64,000 bases of DNA from Pseudomonas typographi (GCF_014694385.1 NZ_JAAOCA010000005.1:1-64000); one strand, 5' to 3'. Shown: positions 18,065 through 34,774, counted from the stretch's first letter. The notes: generated by a model from the sequence alone, not told the origin. A program made the numbers and translations.

Positions 18065-18813
18065 CAATGCAAGGCCTCCAGCCAACCGCCCAGCGTGTCG
18101 AATGCCGGGTGGAACGTGCGATCCAGTTGCAGCGGTGTCACCGACACGTAACCTTGCATCACCGCGTGGAAATCGGTACCGCTGCCGCCATCTTCGGCGT
18201 CGCCGGCGGCGGCTATCCAGTAACCCGGTTTGCCCCGCGGGTCGACCACCAGCTTTGGGGCCGCCGCGCGCGCCCGGTGGCCCAGGCGGGTCAGGCGAAT
18301 GCCCTTGATCTGCGCCAGCGGCAGGCCGGGCACATTAACGTTGAGCACGGTACGTGGCGCCAAGCCCAACCGCCCATGCGCCGCAAGCATCAGCCGCGCG
18401 AACCACGCCGCCGTGGCCAAGTGCTCGGGCTGGCGCGACGCCAGCGAAAAGGCATAGGACACGCCGCCGAGAAAGCGCCCTTCGAGCGCTGCGGCAACCG
18501 TGCCGGAGTAAATCACGTCGTCGCCGAGGTTAGCCCCCAGGTTGATACCCGAGACGACCACATCCGGTACGTCTGGCAGCAACCCGTTGATACCCAGGTG
18601 AATGCAGTCGGTAGGGGTTCCATTGACGCTGATGAAGCCGTTTTCCAGCACATTGGGGTGCAGCGGCCGGTCGATGGTCAGGGCGCTGCCACAGCCGCTC
18701 CTGTCCTGGTCGGGCGCGATCACCGTACATTGGGCAACCTCCGCCAGCGCATTGTGTAGCGCGGCGATGCCTGGGGCGGTGACCCCGTCGTCGTTGGAAA
18801 TCAGAATACGCAT
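18064..18813 (-). CDS. surE: 5'/3'-nucleotidase SurE
   Basis: A 249-residue divalent-metal nucleotidase that dephosphorylates 5' and 3' nucleoside monophosphates. Metal ligands are [12 protein letters not shown] (Asp8, Asp9) and the later [19 protein letters not shown] (Ser/Asn ligands). DRSGCG and [10 protein letters not shown] are also family motifs. Length is standard. Its start lies 13 bp inside the 3' end of truD and its stop overlaps the pcm start, so the three are translationally coupled. Confidence 0.96.
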   Translation of the reverse strand: MRILISNDDGVTAPGIAALHNALAEVAQCTVIAPDQDRSGCGSALTIDRPLHPNVLENGFISVNGTPTDCIHLGINGLLPDVPDVVVSGINLGANLGDDVIYSGTVAAALEGRFLGGVSYAFSLASRQPEHLATAAWFARLMLAAHGRLGLAPRTVLNVNVPGLPLAQIKGIRLTRLGHRARAAAPKLVVDPRGKPGYWIAAAGDAEDGGSGTDFHAVMQGYVSVTPLQLDRTFHPAFDTLGGWLEALH

Positions 18814-19862
18814 GAGCTGTCCGCCTGCCCTACCGCGCCCAGATCGAAAAGCTCACGCACCACGACAGTGGCGAAGCATCCGGGCGGCAGGACGAATTCC
18901 AGTTGCAGAATGTCAGGCCCGGGATAATGCCACGACATTCGCCCAATGGGCAGTCGAAGAATGCGACGTTCGTGCGACAGTTGCGCCAGCGCCAACCAAT
19001 CGCGTAACTCGGGGCTGCTATCAGCCACGCGCTGCTCAAGCTGCGCGGTACCGGCCTGGGCAGGGCTCGGCCCCTGCCCCCAGAGCGGACCGGTAGGGTG
19101 CAGGTCGAGTATGGCCAGGCGCGGGTCTTCGCATTCGGCGGGCCCTGCGGGAAAAAAACTGTTGCTGTCGGTGAATGCCAGCAGGTCGCCAGGCTGCGCC
19201 TGGTCCCAGTCCCCCCGCTGAACGCGCTCGGCCAGTACACGGTTGAACAGTTGGCTGCGGGCCGCCGACAGCAGCCGAGAGCGCAGGTTGCGCTGCTCGG
19301 GCAAGCTGGCCCCTCGCGCATAATGCAGCGCCTGCTCCACGTTACCGCCCCCATGGCCAAAACGCTGCAAGCCGAAGTAGTTGGGCACACCGCGCCCACG
19401 CAACAGCTGCAAGCGCGCTTCGACCTGCTCCGGGGCAGCCTGCACATTCGCCAAACGCAACCTGAAGCCATTGGCCGAGTGCGCACCACGTTGTAGTTTG
19501 CGCCGGTGGCGGCGCACTTGGAGGATGGCCAAGGCGTCGTCTTCGGCGCGGGCAAGGTCTGGGTCTTGTTTGCCAGGCAAGTGCAGACTGAACCACTGGC
19601 GGGTCAGCGCTTGGCGATCTTTGAGCCCGGCGTAGCTGACCAGGCGCAGCGGCACACCCGCGGCGCGCGCCAGGCGGCGGGCCGCTTCTTCGGTATTGAG
19701 GTTGCGTTTTTCTACCCACAACCACAGGTGCTCGCCCTCGCCTTCAAGCGGAATGTCGAGCACTTCGTCGACCTGGAAATCTTCGGCAGTGACCTTGAGC
19801 TGGGCCACGCCCAAGGCGGGGCCATAGGCTCGCGGGCCGAGCAATTCGGCTTCGCTGATCAT
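18801..19862 (-). CDS. truD: tRNA pseudouridine(13) synthase TruD
   Basis: A 353-residue pseudouridine synthase acting on U13 of tRNA-Glu. It has the catalytic Asp82 in [31 protein letters not shown] for the TRUD signature, and the internal TRUD insertion domain around 155-300. The N-terminal [12 protein letters not shown] is conserved. It overlaps the ispF stop by four bases (ATGA) and the surE start by 13 bases, so it is firmly in the ispF-truD-surE run. Confidence 0.95.
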   Translation of the reverse strand: MISEAELLGPRAYGPALGVAQLKVTAEDFQVDEVLDIPLEGEGEHLWLWVEKRNLNTEEAARRLARAAGVPLRLVSYAGLKDRQALTRQWFSLHLPGKQDPDLARAEDDALAILQVRRHRRKLQRGAHSANGFRLRLANVQAAPEQVEARLQLLRGRGVPNYFGLQRFGHGGGNVEQALHYARGASLPEQRNLRSRLLSAARSQLFNRVLAERVQRGDWDQAQPGDLLAFTDSNSFFPAGPAECEDPRLAILDLHPTGPLWGQGPSPAQAGTAQLEQRVADSSPELRDWLALAQLSHERRILRLPIGRMSWHYPGPDILQLEFVLPPGCFATVVVRELFDLGAVGQADSSCVF

Positions 19863-20332
19863 GCCGGTTGCAACAGCGCCACGGCGTGCGCCGCGATGCC
19901 CTCTTCACGGCCAGTGAAGCCAAGCTTTTCAGTGGTGGTAGCCTTGACGTTGACTTGGTCGAGCGCCACGTGCAGGTCCGCGGCGATCACCTGGCGCATC
20001 GCCTCTATGTGCGGCGCCATTTTCGGCGCCTGGGCCACGATGGTGGCGTCTACGTTGCCGACTTTCCAGCCTTTCTCACCCACCAGGCCCAGCACGTGAC
20101 GCAGCAGCATGCGGCTGTCGGCACCTTTGAAACGCGGGTCGGTGTCCGGAAAATGCCGGCCGATATCACCCAGTGCCGCGGCGCCGAGCAACGCATCGCT
20201 TAATGCATGCAGCAGCACGTCACCGTCGGAATGGGCCAAAAGCCCCTGGGTATGGGCGACACGCACCCCACCCAGGGTGATGAAGTCGCCATCGCAGAAG
20301 CGGTGCACATCGTAGCCGTGACCAATACGCAT
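19859..20332 (-). CDS. ispF: 2-C-methyl-D-erythritol 2,4-cyclodiphosphate synthase
   Basis: A 157-residue MEP-pathway enzyme that cyclises CDP-ME 2-phosphate. It has Zn ligands Asp8 and His10 in GHGYDVHRF, a third His in [20 protein letters not shown], and [10 protein letters not shown] and [17 protein letters not shown] toward the end. The start [10 protein letters not shown] is the canonical one. It is odd in having no Shine-Dalgarno: the ATG is directly preceded by the T tract of the fghA terminator. Its partner ispD is about 3 kb away rather than fused or adjacent. Confidence 0.95.
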   Translation of the reverse strand: MRIGHGYDVHRFCDGDFITLGGVRVAHTQGLLAHSDGDVLLHALSDALLGAAALGDIGRHFPDTDPRFKGADSRMLLRHVLGLVGEKGWKVGNVDATIVAQAPKMAPHIEAMRQVIAADLHVALDQVNVKATTTEKLGFTGREEGIAAHAVALLQPA

Positions 20333-20363
20333 AAAGAAAAACGCCCCGATCGAGTCAGGGCGT
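20333..20363 (-). terminator. Terminator of fghA abutting the ispF start
   Basis: Minus-strand stem ACGCCCTGA/TCGGGGCGT (one mismatch, 5-base loop, + positions 20341-20363) followed by TTTTTCTTT (20333-20341) and then at once the ispF ATG. It lies 30 bp past the fghA stop. Confidence 0.75.
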
Positions 20364-20392
20364 GGATTCTACCTTAGCTTGGCCAGGATCGC

Positions 20393-21235
20393 TTACTTCA
20401 GCGCTTGGGCATGATGGCGCAAATGGTCATCGATAAAACTGGCGATGAAGTAATAGCTATGGTCGTAGCCGGGTTGCAACCGCAGCGTGATCGGGTGGCC
20501 TGCAGCCTTCGCGGCCTGGGCCAGCGCCTCGGGCTTGAGCTGTGTTTCCAGGAAGTCATCGCGGTCGCCTTGGTCGATCAACAGCGGCAACCGCTCGCCG
20601 GCGGTTTCGAGCAGCACCGTGGCATCCCATTCGCGCCATTTGGCACGCTCCTCGCCCAGGTAGCGGGAAAACGCTTTTTCGCCCCAGGGGCAATCCATTG
20701 GGTGGCTGATGGGCGAAAACGCCGACACCGCGCGATAGCGCCCCGGGTTGCGCAGCGCGCACACCAGCGCGCCATGGCCACCCATAGAGTGGCCGCTAAT
20801 ACTGCGGGCTTGCGAGGCGGGAAAATGCGCCTCGATCAATTGCGGCAGTTCATGCACCACGTAGTCGTGCATGCGGTAGTGCTGCGCCCAGGGCGCCTGG
20901 GTGGCGTTAAGGTAAAACCCCGCCCCCAGGCCAAAGTCCCAGGCACCGTCCGGGTCGGCCGGTACCTGGGGGCCACGCGGGCTGGTGTCGGGGGCCACGA
21001 TGATCAGCCCCAACTCAGCGGCCAGGCGCTGCGCGCCGGCTTTTTGCATGAAGTTTTCATCCGTGCAGGTCAGCCCCGACAGCCAATACAGCACCGGCAG
21101 CGTGCCGCCCTGCTCAGCCTGCGGCGGCAGGTACACGGCGAACACCATCTCGCAATCGAGCACGGCCGAGCGGTGCTTGTAGCGCTTGTGCCAGCCGCCG
21201 AAACTTTTTTGGCACGAAAGGTTTTCCAGGCTCAT
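20393..21235 (-). CDS. fghA: S-formylglutathione hydrolase
   Basis: A 280-residue serine esterase (esterase D family) that hydrolyses S-formylglutathione to formate and glutathione, the last step of glutathione-dependent formaldehyde detoxification. Visible are the nucleophile motif [11 protein letters not shown], the oxyanion region [19 protein letters not shown], and the C-terminal His in [15 protein letters not shown] chose the ATG at 21235 ([14 protein letters not shown]), the family start. It lies downstream of adhC on the same strand, 98 bp away, and the two act in sequence. Confidence 0.95.
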   Translation of the reverse strand: MSLENLSCQKSFGGWHKRYKHRSAVLDCEMVFAVYLPPQAEQGGTLPVLYWLSGLTCTDENFMQKAGAQRLAAELGLIIVAPDTSPRGPQVPADPDGAWDFGLGAGFYLNATQAPWAQHYRMHDYVVHELPQLIEAHFPASQARSISGHSMGGHGALVCALRNPGRYRAVSAFSPISHPMDCPWGEKAFSRYLGEERAKWREWDATVLLETAGERLPLLIDQGDRDDFLETQLKPEALAQAAKAAGHPITLRLQPGYDHSYYFIASFIDDHLRHHAQALK

Positions 21236-21333
21236 GGGGGCCCCTATTGGCTGAGGTTCATACGAGAAACCGACACGGCCGGTGGGCGAGCCTTCAAGGC
21301 CGGCCCAACGACCCTCCATTTTCCGTAGAAGGT

Positions 21334-22461
<1,128 letters not shown>

Positions 22462-22488
22462 TCATAGGTGTTTAAGTGTTTCAGTGTA

Positions 22489-22509
22489 ATTCATCGCGGT
22501 TTAATGAAT
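22489..22509. promoter_or_regulatory. Candidate LysR operator between adhC and the LysR gene
   Basis: A perfect inverted repeat ATTCAT-N9-ATGAAT (22489-22494 and 22504-22509) lies 40 bp from the adhC start and about 45 bp from the regulator start. Its AT-rich arms and 9-base spacer contain the T-N11-A pattern of LysR sites. Confidence 0.5.
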
Positions 22510-22552
22510 AATCGGGCGAATCAGAAAACATTATTGCAAGGCAGGGACAATC

Positions 22553-23479
22553 ATGCCGACGCATCGCTGGGACGGGATCGACGAATTCGTCGCGGTCGCC
22601 GAGTGCGGCCAGTTCACCGCCGCCGCCAACCGCCTGGGCGTATCGGCTTCGCACGTGAGCCGCCAAGTGGCACAACTCGAAGAGCGCCTGCAAACCCGCC
22701 TGCTTTACCGCAGCACCCGCCGTGTCGCACTGACACAAGCCGGGCATGCTTTTTTGCAGCACTGCCAGCGCCTGCAAGACGGCCGCGAAGAAGCGTTGCG
22801 CGCCATCCAAGACCTCAACAGCGAGCCGAAGGGCTTACTGCGCCTGACCTGCGCAGTAGCCTATGGCGAACGCTTCATCGTGCCGCTGTTGAACGACTTC
22901 ATGGCACGCTACCCGCAATTGCGCTTGGAGGTGGAACTGAGCAACCGCACGTTGGATATCGTGCAGGAAGGCCTGGACTTGGCGATTCGCCTGGGCCGGC
23001 TAAGCGACTCACGGCTGGTAGCGGCGCGCCTGGCGCCGCGGCGGATGTACCTATGCGCCTCGCCCAGCTACCTGAGCCACTATGGCCGGCCCCATAGCCT
23101 GTCGGAACTGGCACGGCACAACTGCCTGGTCGGTAGCTCCGATCAGTGGCCGCTGTGCGCGCAGGGCCGGGAGTTCACCCAACGGGTACAGGGCAACTGG
23201 CGCTGCAACAGCGGCCAGGCGGTACTCGACGCGGCACTCAAGGGCATGGGGCTGTGCCAACTACCTGATTATTACGTGCTCGGACACTTGCGCAGCGGGG
23301 CGTTGGTATCGCTGCTCGAAGCGCACCAACCGCCCAATACCGCCGTGTGGGCATTGTACCCGCAACAACGGCACCTCTCGCCGAAGGTGCGCGGGCTGGT
23401 CGACCACCTACGCGAAGGCTTGGCGCACCGGCCCGAGTACCAAGGTGCCTCGGAAGTTCGCACAGGCATTGAGGTGTGA
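22553..23479 (+). CDS. gfnR: LysR family regulator of formaldehyde detoxification (GfnR-like)
   Basis: A 308-residue LysR-type regulator. The HTH at about 7-65 (DEFVAVAECGQFTAAANRLG, then SASHVSRQVAQLEERL) belongs to the CrgA-like branch, and the substrate-binding domain runs from about 90 to 295. It is back to back with adhC-fghA, the position of P. aeruginosa PA3630, reported as the regulator of glutathione-dependent formaldehyde neutralisation. The symbol is transferred on that context. Downstream it is convergent with ispD, with 80 bp between the stops. Confidence 0.8.
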   Translation: MPTHRWDGIDEFVAVAECGQFTAAANRLGVSASHVSRQVAQLEERLQTRLLYRSTRRVALTQAGHAFLQHCQRLQDGREEALRAIQDLNSEPKGLLRLTCAVAYGERFIVPLLNDFMARYPQLRLEVELSNRTLDIVQEGLDLAIRLGRLSDSRLVAARLAPRRMYLCASPSYLSHYGRPHSLSELARHNCLVGSSDQWPLCAQGREFTQRVQGNWRCNSGQAVLDAALKGMGLCQLPDYYVLGHLRSGALVSLLEAHQPPNTAVWALYPQQRHLSPKVRGLVDHLREGLAHRPEYQGASEVRTGIEV

Positions 23480-23559
23480 ATGTTGCGATATGAAAAGGCG
23501 CCGCGACGAGTGCGGCAAAGGGGCCTAGCAGCAACAGGCACCGCCGGTGCGACACCCGG

Positions 23560-24258
23560 CTACCGCCGCCAGCGCAGGCGCAACCACTCAAGGTCTTCCG
23601 GGCGGGTGATTTTGATATTGTCGGCGCGCCCTTGCACCAGCCGCGGTGCCAAGCCTGCCCACTCCATCGCCGACGCCTCGTCGGTCACTGCAACGCGGGC
23701 CACCAGCGCATCGGCGATGGCCCGTTGCAGTGGCCCAAGGCGAAACATTTGCGGCGTGTAGGCGTGCCATATCACGCTGCGGTCGATGGTCTGCGCCACC
23801 CGCCCCTGGGTGTCGGCGCGCTTGAGCGTATCGTGGGCGGGCACCGCCAGCAGCCCGCCGACCGGGTCGCCCGCCAGTGTGGCCAACAACTCATCGAGGT
23901 CACTGCGCGCCAAGTTAGGCCGTGCCGCATCGTGCACCAGCACCCAGTCGTCTTCGGCAGCGCCTTGAGCGCTGAGTTGCACCAGTGCATTGAGCACCGA
24001 ATCGGCTCGTTCGCGGCCACCGGGTGCGCGGCTGATGCGTGGGTCAGCGGCGCAGGCCAGGGTGGGCCAGTAGGGGTCATCGGCCGCCAGGCTGACGACC
24101 GCCCCCTTAAGGTTGGGGTGATCAAGAAAGCAGGCCAGGGTGTGTTCCAACAGCGTACGGCCAGCCAGTAGCATGTATTGTTTAGGGCGGTCCGCGGCCA
24201 TGCGCGCACCGACGCCGGCAGCGGGAATCACTGCCCAGAATGCGGGGAGCGGCATCAT
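23560..24258 (-). CDS. ispD: 2-C-methyl-D-erythritol 4-phosphate cytidylyltransferase
   Basis: A 232-residue MEP-pathway enzyme joining MEP to CTP. The nucleotide-binding N-terminus IPAAGVGARMAADRPKQYMLLAGRTLLEH, split by the conserved Arg and Lys, is diagnostic. VLVHDAARPNL carries the metal/substrate Asp, and TDEASAMEWAG and KITRPEDLEWL follow. It overlaps the ftsB stop by four bases, the usual ftsB-ispD coupling. ispF is elsewhere in the window, unlike in E. coli where the two are adjacent. Confidence 0.95.
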   Translation of the reverse strand: MMPLPAFWAVIPAAGVGARMAADRPKQYMLLAGRTLLEHTLACFLDHPNLKGAVVSLAADDPYWPTLACAADPRISRAPGGRERADSVLNALVQLSAQGAAEDDWVLVHDAARPNLARSDLDELLATLAGDPVGGLLAVPAHDTLKRADTQGRVAQTIDRSVIWHAYTPQMFRLGPLQRAIADALVARVAVTDEASAMEWAGLAPRLVQGRADNIKITRPEDLEWLRLRWRR

Positions 24259-24533
24259 TGGGTGATCTGGTAGAGGGTTTCGCCGCCCTTGACCATGCCC
24301 AACTCGTGGCGGGCGCGCTCTTCGACGGTTTCCATGCCTTTTTTCAGTTCGACGACTTCGGCGTCCAGCACTCGGTTGCGCTCGAGCATCTGTTCGTTTT
24401 CCTGATGCTGGTCGGCGATTTGCTGCTTAAGCTCCGCCGCTTGCTTAAGGCTGCCTGAGCCCATCCACAAGCGGTGTTGCAAGCCGGCCAACACGGCGAT
24501 CAAGACTACAAACAACCAATAGTGACTGCGCAT
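24255..24533 (-). CDS. ftsB: Cell division protein FtsB
   Basis: A 92-residue bitopic divisome protein. One transmembrane helix at about 5-22 (WLFVVLIAVLAGLQHRLW) is followed by a periplasmic coiled coil (KQAAELKQQIADQHQENEQ, then LERNRVLDAEVVELKKG) and the family tail ERARHELGMVKGGETLYQI. I chose the ATG at 24533 (MRSHYWLF) because the longer frame has an arginine-rich N-terminus not found in FtsB. It works with FtsL and FtsQ, which are not here. It lies between eno and ispD, as in most gamma-proteobacteria. Confidence 0.93.
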   Translation of the reverse strand: MRSHYWLFVVLIAVLAGLQHRLWMGSGSLKQAAELKQQIADQHQENEQMLERNRVLDAEVVELKKGMETVEERARHELGMVKGGETLYQITQ

Positions 24534-24667
24534 CGAAATATCCAGTGTAAAGACAACCGACCGCCTGAAAGCATAAAGCCCGGCGCGGGCCAGGCTCCAT
24601 GCATGGGTCATGGGCGCCAACGGGGCAACATGCTCAGCCACCGTAGCGCCTTTTTACCATCTTCGGG

Positions 24668-29991
<5,324 letters not shown>

Positions 29992-30044
29992 CCCATGGGC
30001 CTATGGATACCATAAAGAATGCAAGCCACCCCTTTAATGCTTAA

Positions 30045-30992
30045 TCAAACCCCGTAGCTCATCAGTCGCTGGTAGCGGCGTTCAAGCAAGCTACTGATGT
30101 CGAGCTGCTTGAGTATGTCGAGCTGCTCAACCAACGACTCGCTGATGCTGGCCGCCGCTTCGGCGATATCACGGTGGGCGCCACCCAGCGGCTCGGGGAT
30201 CACCTTATCGACGATGCCCAGCCCCTTGAGGCGTTCCGCGGTAATACCCATGGCTTCGGCGGCATCGGCGGCCTTTTCGGCGGTTTTCCAGAGGATCGAC
30301 GCGCAGCCTTCCGGGGAGATCACCGAATAGGTGGAGTACTGCAGCATGTTCAACTGGTCGCATACGCCAATCGCCAACGCGCCGCCGGAGCCGCCCTCGC
30401 CGATCACGGTGGCGATGATCGGGGTTTTCAGCCGTGCCATCACCCGCAAGTTCCAGGCGATGGCTTCACTTTGGTTGCGCTCTTCGGCGTCGATCCCCGG
30501 GTAGGCGCCGGGGGTATCAATGAAGGTCAGGATCGGCATTTTGAAACGCTCGGCCATTTCCATCAAGCGGCATGCCTTGCGATAGCCTTCCGGCCGCGGC
30601 ATGCCGAAGTTACGGCGCACCTTTTCGCGCACTTCGCGGCCCTTTTGGTGGCCGATGATCATCACCGGCTGGCCGTCGAGGCGGGCCGTGCCGCCGACGA
30701 TGGCCGCGTCATCGGAGAAATGCCGGTCGCCGTGAAGCTCTTCGAACTCGGTGAACAGGTGTGTGATGTAATCCAGGGTGTATGGGCGGCGCGGGTGGCG
30801 CGCCAGCCGGGCAATCTGCCAACTGGTAAGGCTACCGAAAATGCTTTCGGTCAACGTGCTGCTTTTTTCTTGCAGCCGCGAGATTTCGTCGCCGATGTTC
30901 AGCGAATTGTCATTGCCGACGAGGCGCAGCTCTTCGATCTTGGCTTGCAGGTCAGCGATCGGCTGTTCGAAATCTAGAAAATTCGGGTTCAT
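30045..30992 (-). CDS. accA: Acetyl-CoA carboxylase carboxyltransferase subunit alpha
   Basis: A 315-residue carboxyltransferase subunit that pairs with AccD (not in the window) for malonyl-CoA synthesis. The N-terminal [18 protein letters not shown] helix, [12 protein letters not shown], the oxyanion-hole region [13 protein letters not shown] and the C-terminal [21 protein letters not shown] are standard. I chose the ATG at 30992 (MNPNFLDFE), the family start. It lies downstream of dnaE, separated by 193 bp that may hold a promoter. Confidence 0.97.
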   Translation of the reverse strand: MNPNFLDFEQPIADLQAKIEELRLVGNDNSLNIGDEISRLQEKSSTLTESIFGSLTSWQIARLARHPRRPYTLDYITHLFTEFEELHGDRHFSDDAAIVGGTARLDGQPVMIIGHQKGREVREKVRRNFGMPRPEGYRKACRLMEMAERFKMPILTFIDTPGAYPGIDAEERNQSEAIAWNLRVMARLKTPIIATVIGEGGSGGALAIGVCDQLNMLQYSTYSVISPEGCASILWKTAEKAADAAEAMGITAERLKGLGIVDKVIPEPLGGAHRDIAEAAASISESLVEQLDILKQLDISSLLERRYQRLMSYGV

Positions 30993-31185
30993 AGCTTTCC
31001 GTCTTGGGTCGACGGCCAGGCGGCCGGCCGGTTGATCCGTTTGGCGCCATACCATACGGAAATGGCGCCTTGAGGTCGAGATTAAATTCCGTGCTGTCAG
31101 TGCGCGGTTTCAGAAGTTGGCTGCGCACCGTGGCGGTGCCTTTCGCTGGCGGCCCGCGTTACCGCGCGCGAAACCTCAGCAGGCC

Positions 31186-34100
31186 CTACCGATACTGCAG
31201 GAAGACGTTCTCCCGGCCGAACTGGTCACGCAGGGCTTGGATCAGCGTATCGCCCGGGTCGATGCTCCAGCCCTCGCCCAACTGCAACAAGGCCCTGGCA
31301 TCGCGGCCGGTATAATCGAGGGTCACCGGGCAACCGCCGCGGTGGTTCTTCAGTACGTCCCCTAGCCATTTCATACGCGCCTCGAGCGCTTGCCCGTGCA
31401 CTTTCAAACGCAGGCTTTCGGCCAACTGGGTGCGCGCCTGCTCGATGGTCATCAGCCGTTTGACCCGCAAGCGCAGCCCGCCGGAGAAGTCATCGTTGCT
31501 GACCTCCCCTTCGACCACCACCACCGCATCGTTTTGCAACAGGTGCTGGGCCCCGGCAAACGCATCGGCGAACAGTGAGGCTTCGATACGGCCGGAGCGG
31601 TCGTCAAGGGTGATGAAACCCATCTTGTCGCCCTTTTTGTTCTTCATCACCCGCATGGCCACGATCATCCCGGCGATGGTTTGCACGTCGCGGGCCGGCT
31701 TGAGGTCAACGATCCGCTGGCGAGCGAAGCGGCGTACTTCGGCTTCGTATTCGTCGATCGGGTGGCCGGTGAGATAAAGGCCCAGGGTGTCTTTCTCACC
31801 CTTGAGGCGGTCTTTCAAGCTGAGGGCGCGCGCTTTGCGGTAGCTTTGGTACACATCGATGTCCTCGGCTTCGAACAACCCCCCGAAGAGGTCGATGTGG
31901 CCGCTGTCCAGGGTGCGCGCCGCTTGTTCGGCGGATTTGATCGCTTCTTCCAGGGCAGCCAGCAACACCGCGCGGTTCTGGTCGACGGTGGCTTGGTAGG
32001 CTTTGAGCTCATCGTTGAAGAACGGCCCGAGGCGGTCCAGGGCGCCGCTGCGCACCAGGGCGTCGAGGGTGCGCTTATTGATGCGCTTGAGGTCGACCCG
32101 GCTGCAGAAATCGAACAGGTCCTTGAACGGGCCGCTGGCCCGCGCCTCGACAATCGCCTCGACGGGCCCCTCGCCCACCCCTTTGATGGCACCCAAGCCA
32201 TAGACAATGCGCCCGTCGAGGTTAACGGTGAACTTGAAGTCGGAGGTGTTCACGTCGGGCGAGTCCAGGCGCAGCTTCATACTGCGCACTTCCTCGATCA
32301 AGGTCACCACCTTGTCGGTGTTATGCATATCGGCCGACAACACCGCCGCCATGAATGCCGCCGGGTGGTGCGCCTTGAGCCAGGCGGTTTGGTACGACAC
32401 CAAGCCATAGGCGGCCGAGTGGGATTTGTTGAAGCCGTAGCCGGCGAACTTTTCGACCAGGTCGAAGATGTTACCGGCCAGGTCTGGCTCTATGTTGTTC
32501 TGCGTACAACCCTCGATGAATGCCCCGCGCTGCTTGGCCATTTCTTCGGGTTTTTTCTTGCCCATGGCACGGCGCAGCATGTCGGCGCCGCCGAGGGTAT
32601 AGCCGGCCATCACCTGGGCGATCTGCATCACCTGTTCCTGGTACAGGATGATGCCGTAGGTGGGCGCGAGCACTGGTTTGAGCCCGTCGTATTGGTAATC
32701 CGGGTGCGGCCAGGCCAGCTCGGCGCGGCCGTGCTTGCGGTTGATGAAGTCATCGACCATGCCAGACTGCAGCGGGCCGGGGCGGAACAGCGCCACCAAG
32801 GCGATAAGGTCTTCGAGGCAGTCGGGCTTGAGCTTTTTGATCAGCTCTTTCATGCCACGGGATTCAAGCTGGAATACCGCGGTGGTCTCGGCCTTCTGCA
32901 ACAACGCGTAGGTCGGCTTGTCGTCCAGGGGAATATGGGCAATGTCCACCGGCTGCTCGCCGGTTTTCGCACAGTCGCGGTTGATGGTTTCCAGCGCCCA
33001 ATCGATGATGGTCAGGGTGCGCAGGCCGAGGAAGTCGAACTTCACCAGCCCCGCGGCTTCGACATCGTCCTTGTCGTACTGGGTCACCAGGCCATCGCCG
33101 AATTCATCGCAATAGATGGGGGCGAAATCCGTGAGCTTGGTGGGGGCAATCACCACCCCACCGGCGTGCTTGCCGACGTTGCGGGTAATGCCTTCGAGCT
33201 TAAGTGCCATGCCCCAGATTTCGGCTGCTTCTTCGTCGCTGGCCAGAAAATCGCGAAGCATTTCTTCCTGTTCGAAGGCTTTTGCCAAGGTCATGCCCAC
33301 TTCGAACGGGATCATCTTCGACAGCCGGTCGGCCAGGCCAAAAGACTTGCCCTGGGCACGCGCCACGTCGCGCACCACGGCCTTGGCCGCCATCGAACCG
33401 AAGGTGATGATCTGGCTCACCGCGTTGCGGCCATATTTATCGGCCACGTAGTCGATCACCCGGTCGCGGCCGTCCATGCAAAAGTCGACGTCGAAGTCGG
33501 GCATCGACACCCGTTCGGGGTTGAGGAAACGTTCGAACAGCAGATCGTATTCCAATGGGTCGAGGTCGGTGATCTTCAGCACGTAGGCCACCAGCGACCC
33601 CGCGCCCGACCCCCGGCCCGGGCCCACCGGCACGCCGTTGCTCTTGGCCCACTGGATAAAATCCATGACGATCAGGAAGTAACCGGGAAAGCCCATCTGG
33701 ATGATGATATCGAGCTCGAAGTTGAGCCGGTCTACATACACCTGCCGGCGCGCTGCGTGATCCTCGGCGTCCGGCGCCAGCAAAATCGCCAAGCGTTCCT
33801 CGAGGCCGTCGAAGGACACCTTGCGAAAAAACTCATTGATGGTCATACCTTCCGGAATGGGGTATTCAGGCAAGAAGTTCTTACCCAACTGCACATCAAT
33901 GTTGCAACGTTTGGCGATCTCCACGGTGTTCTGCAGCGCATCGGGCAGGTCGCTGAACAACTCGGCCATTTCCTCCGGGCTTTTGAGGTATTGCTGGTCA
34001 CTGTAGTTGCGACTGCGTCGTGGGTCGTCCAGCGCCCGGCCCTCACCGATGCACACGCGGGTTTCATGGGCCTCGTAATCCTCGGCCTTGATGAAGCGCA

Positions 34101-34701
34101 CGTCGTTGGTGGCCACCAGCGGCGCGCCAAGCCGGTCGGCCAGCGCCACGGCGGCATGCAGGTATTGCTCGTCGTTGGCGCGCTGGGTGCGCTGCACTTC
34201 CACGTAAAAACGCTCCGGAAACACTCGCATCCATTCAGCCAACAGGGCGTCGGCCTCTTCAGGGTTGCTGCCCAACAGCGCCTGGCCAATATCGCCCTCT
34301 TTCGCCCCGGACAACGCGATCACCCCGGCGCTGGCCTCGGCTACCCATGCGCGCTGCAGCACCACTTGGCCACCCTGTTGGCCTTCGAGGTAACCCCGGG
34401 AAATCAGTTCGGTGATGTTGCGGTAGCCCTCGCGGTTCATCGCCAGCAAGGTGATGCGCGCCAAGGGCGCGTCGGCGTCCTTACCGGCCAGGAACAGGTC
34501 GGCGCCGCAAATCGGCTTGATGCCCGCGCCCATGGCGGTTTTATAGAACTTGACCAACGAACACATGTTGTTCTGGTCGGTTACGGCCACGGCGGGCATG
34601 TTCATGCCGGCCAGGGCCTTGACCAAGGGTTTGATCCGGACCAAGCCGTCGACCAGGGAATACTCGGTATGAAGGCGCAGGTGAACGAATGAAACCGACA
34701 T
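31186..34701 (-). CDS. dnaE: DNA polymerase III subunit alpha
   Basis: An 1171-residue C-family replicative polymerase. It has the N-terminal PHP domain (VHLRLHTEYSLVDG), the palm catalytic aspartates in PDFDVDFCMDGRDRVIDYV, the conserved GPGRGSGAGSLVAY and KFDFLGLRTL, helix-hairpin-helix and OB-fold (GMIVAMRVMKNKKGDKMGF), and the tau-binding C-terminus. Length is normal for gamma-proteobacteria. A 1003-codon open frame on the opposite strand is its shadow. Its neighbours accA and rnhB are the conserved pair. Confidence 0.97.
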   Translation of the reverse strand: MSVSFVHLRLHTEYSLVDGLVRIKPLVKALAGMNMPAVAVTDQNNMCSLVKFYKTAMGAGIKPICGADLFLAGKDADAPLARITLLAMNREGYRNITELISRGYLEGQQGGQVVLQRAWVAEASAGVIALSGAKEGDIGQALLGSNPEEADALLAEWMRVFPERFYVEVQRTQRANDEQYLHAAVALADRLGAPLVATNDVRFIKAEDYEAHETRVCIGEGRALDDPRRSRNYSDQQYLKSPEEMAELFSDLPDALQNTVEIAKRCNIDVQLGKNFLPEYPIPEGMTINEFFRKVSFDGLEERLAILLAPDAEDHAARRQVYVDRLNFELDIIIQMGFPGYFLIVMDFIQWAKSNGVPVGPGRGSGAGSLVAYVLKITDLDPLEYDLLFERFLNPERVSMPDFDVDFCMDGRDRVIDYVADKYGRNAVSQIITFGSMAAKAVVRDVARAQGKSFGLADRLSKMIPFEVGMTLAKAFEQEEMLRDFLASDEEAAEIWGMALKLEGITRNVGKHAGGVVIAPTKLTDFAPIYCDEFGDGLVTQYDKDDVEAAGLVKFDFLGLRTLTIIDWALETINRDCAKTGEQPVDIAHIPLDDKPTYALLQKAETTAVFQLESRGMKELIKKLKPDCLEDLIALVALFRPGPLQSGMVDDFINRKHGRAELAWPHPDYQYDGLKPVLAPTYGIILYQEQVMQIAQVMAGYTLGGADMLRRAMGKKKPEEMAKQRGAFIEGCTQNNIEPDLAGNIFDLVEKFAGYGFNKSHSAAYGLVSYQTAWLKAHHPAAFMAAVLSADMHNTDKVVTLIEEVRSMKLRLDSPDVNTSDFKFTVNLDGRIVYGLGAIKGVGEGPVEAIVEARASGPFKDLFDFCSRVDLKRINKRTLDALVRSGALDRLGPFFNDELKAYQATVDQNRAVLLAALEEAIKSAEQAARTLDSGHIDLFGGLFEAEDIDVYQSYRKARALSLKDRLKGEKDTLGLYLTGHPIDEYEAEVRRFARQRIVDLKPARDVQTIAGMIVAMRVMKNKKGDKMGFITLDDRSGRIEASLFADAFAGAQHLLQNDAVVVVEGEVSNDDFSGGLRLRVKRLMTIEQARTQLAESLRLKVHGQALEARMKWLGDVLKNHRGGCPVTLDYTGRDARALLQLGEGWSIDPGDTLIQALRDQFGRENVFLQYR

Positions 34702-34774
34702 AAGCGTTATCCAGGTAGTCGAAGCTTGGGAAGCGATTGTAACGAGGTTGGCCGCGCCCGGCGATCCGGCGCGC

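Noticed and set aside
17737..18759. A 340-codon plus-strand frame opposite pcm and surE
   Set aside because: Antisense to two well-supported overlapping genes and extremely Arg/Pro/Ala rich.
31681..34692. A 1003-codon open frame on the plus strand
   Set aside because: It is the exact antisense of dnaE. Its long open run comes from GC-rich third positions and its translation has no recognisable domain.
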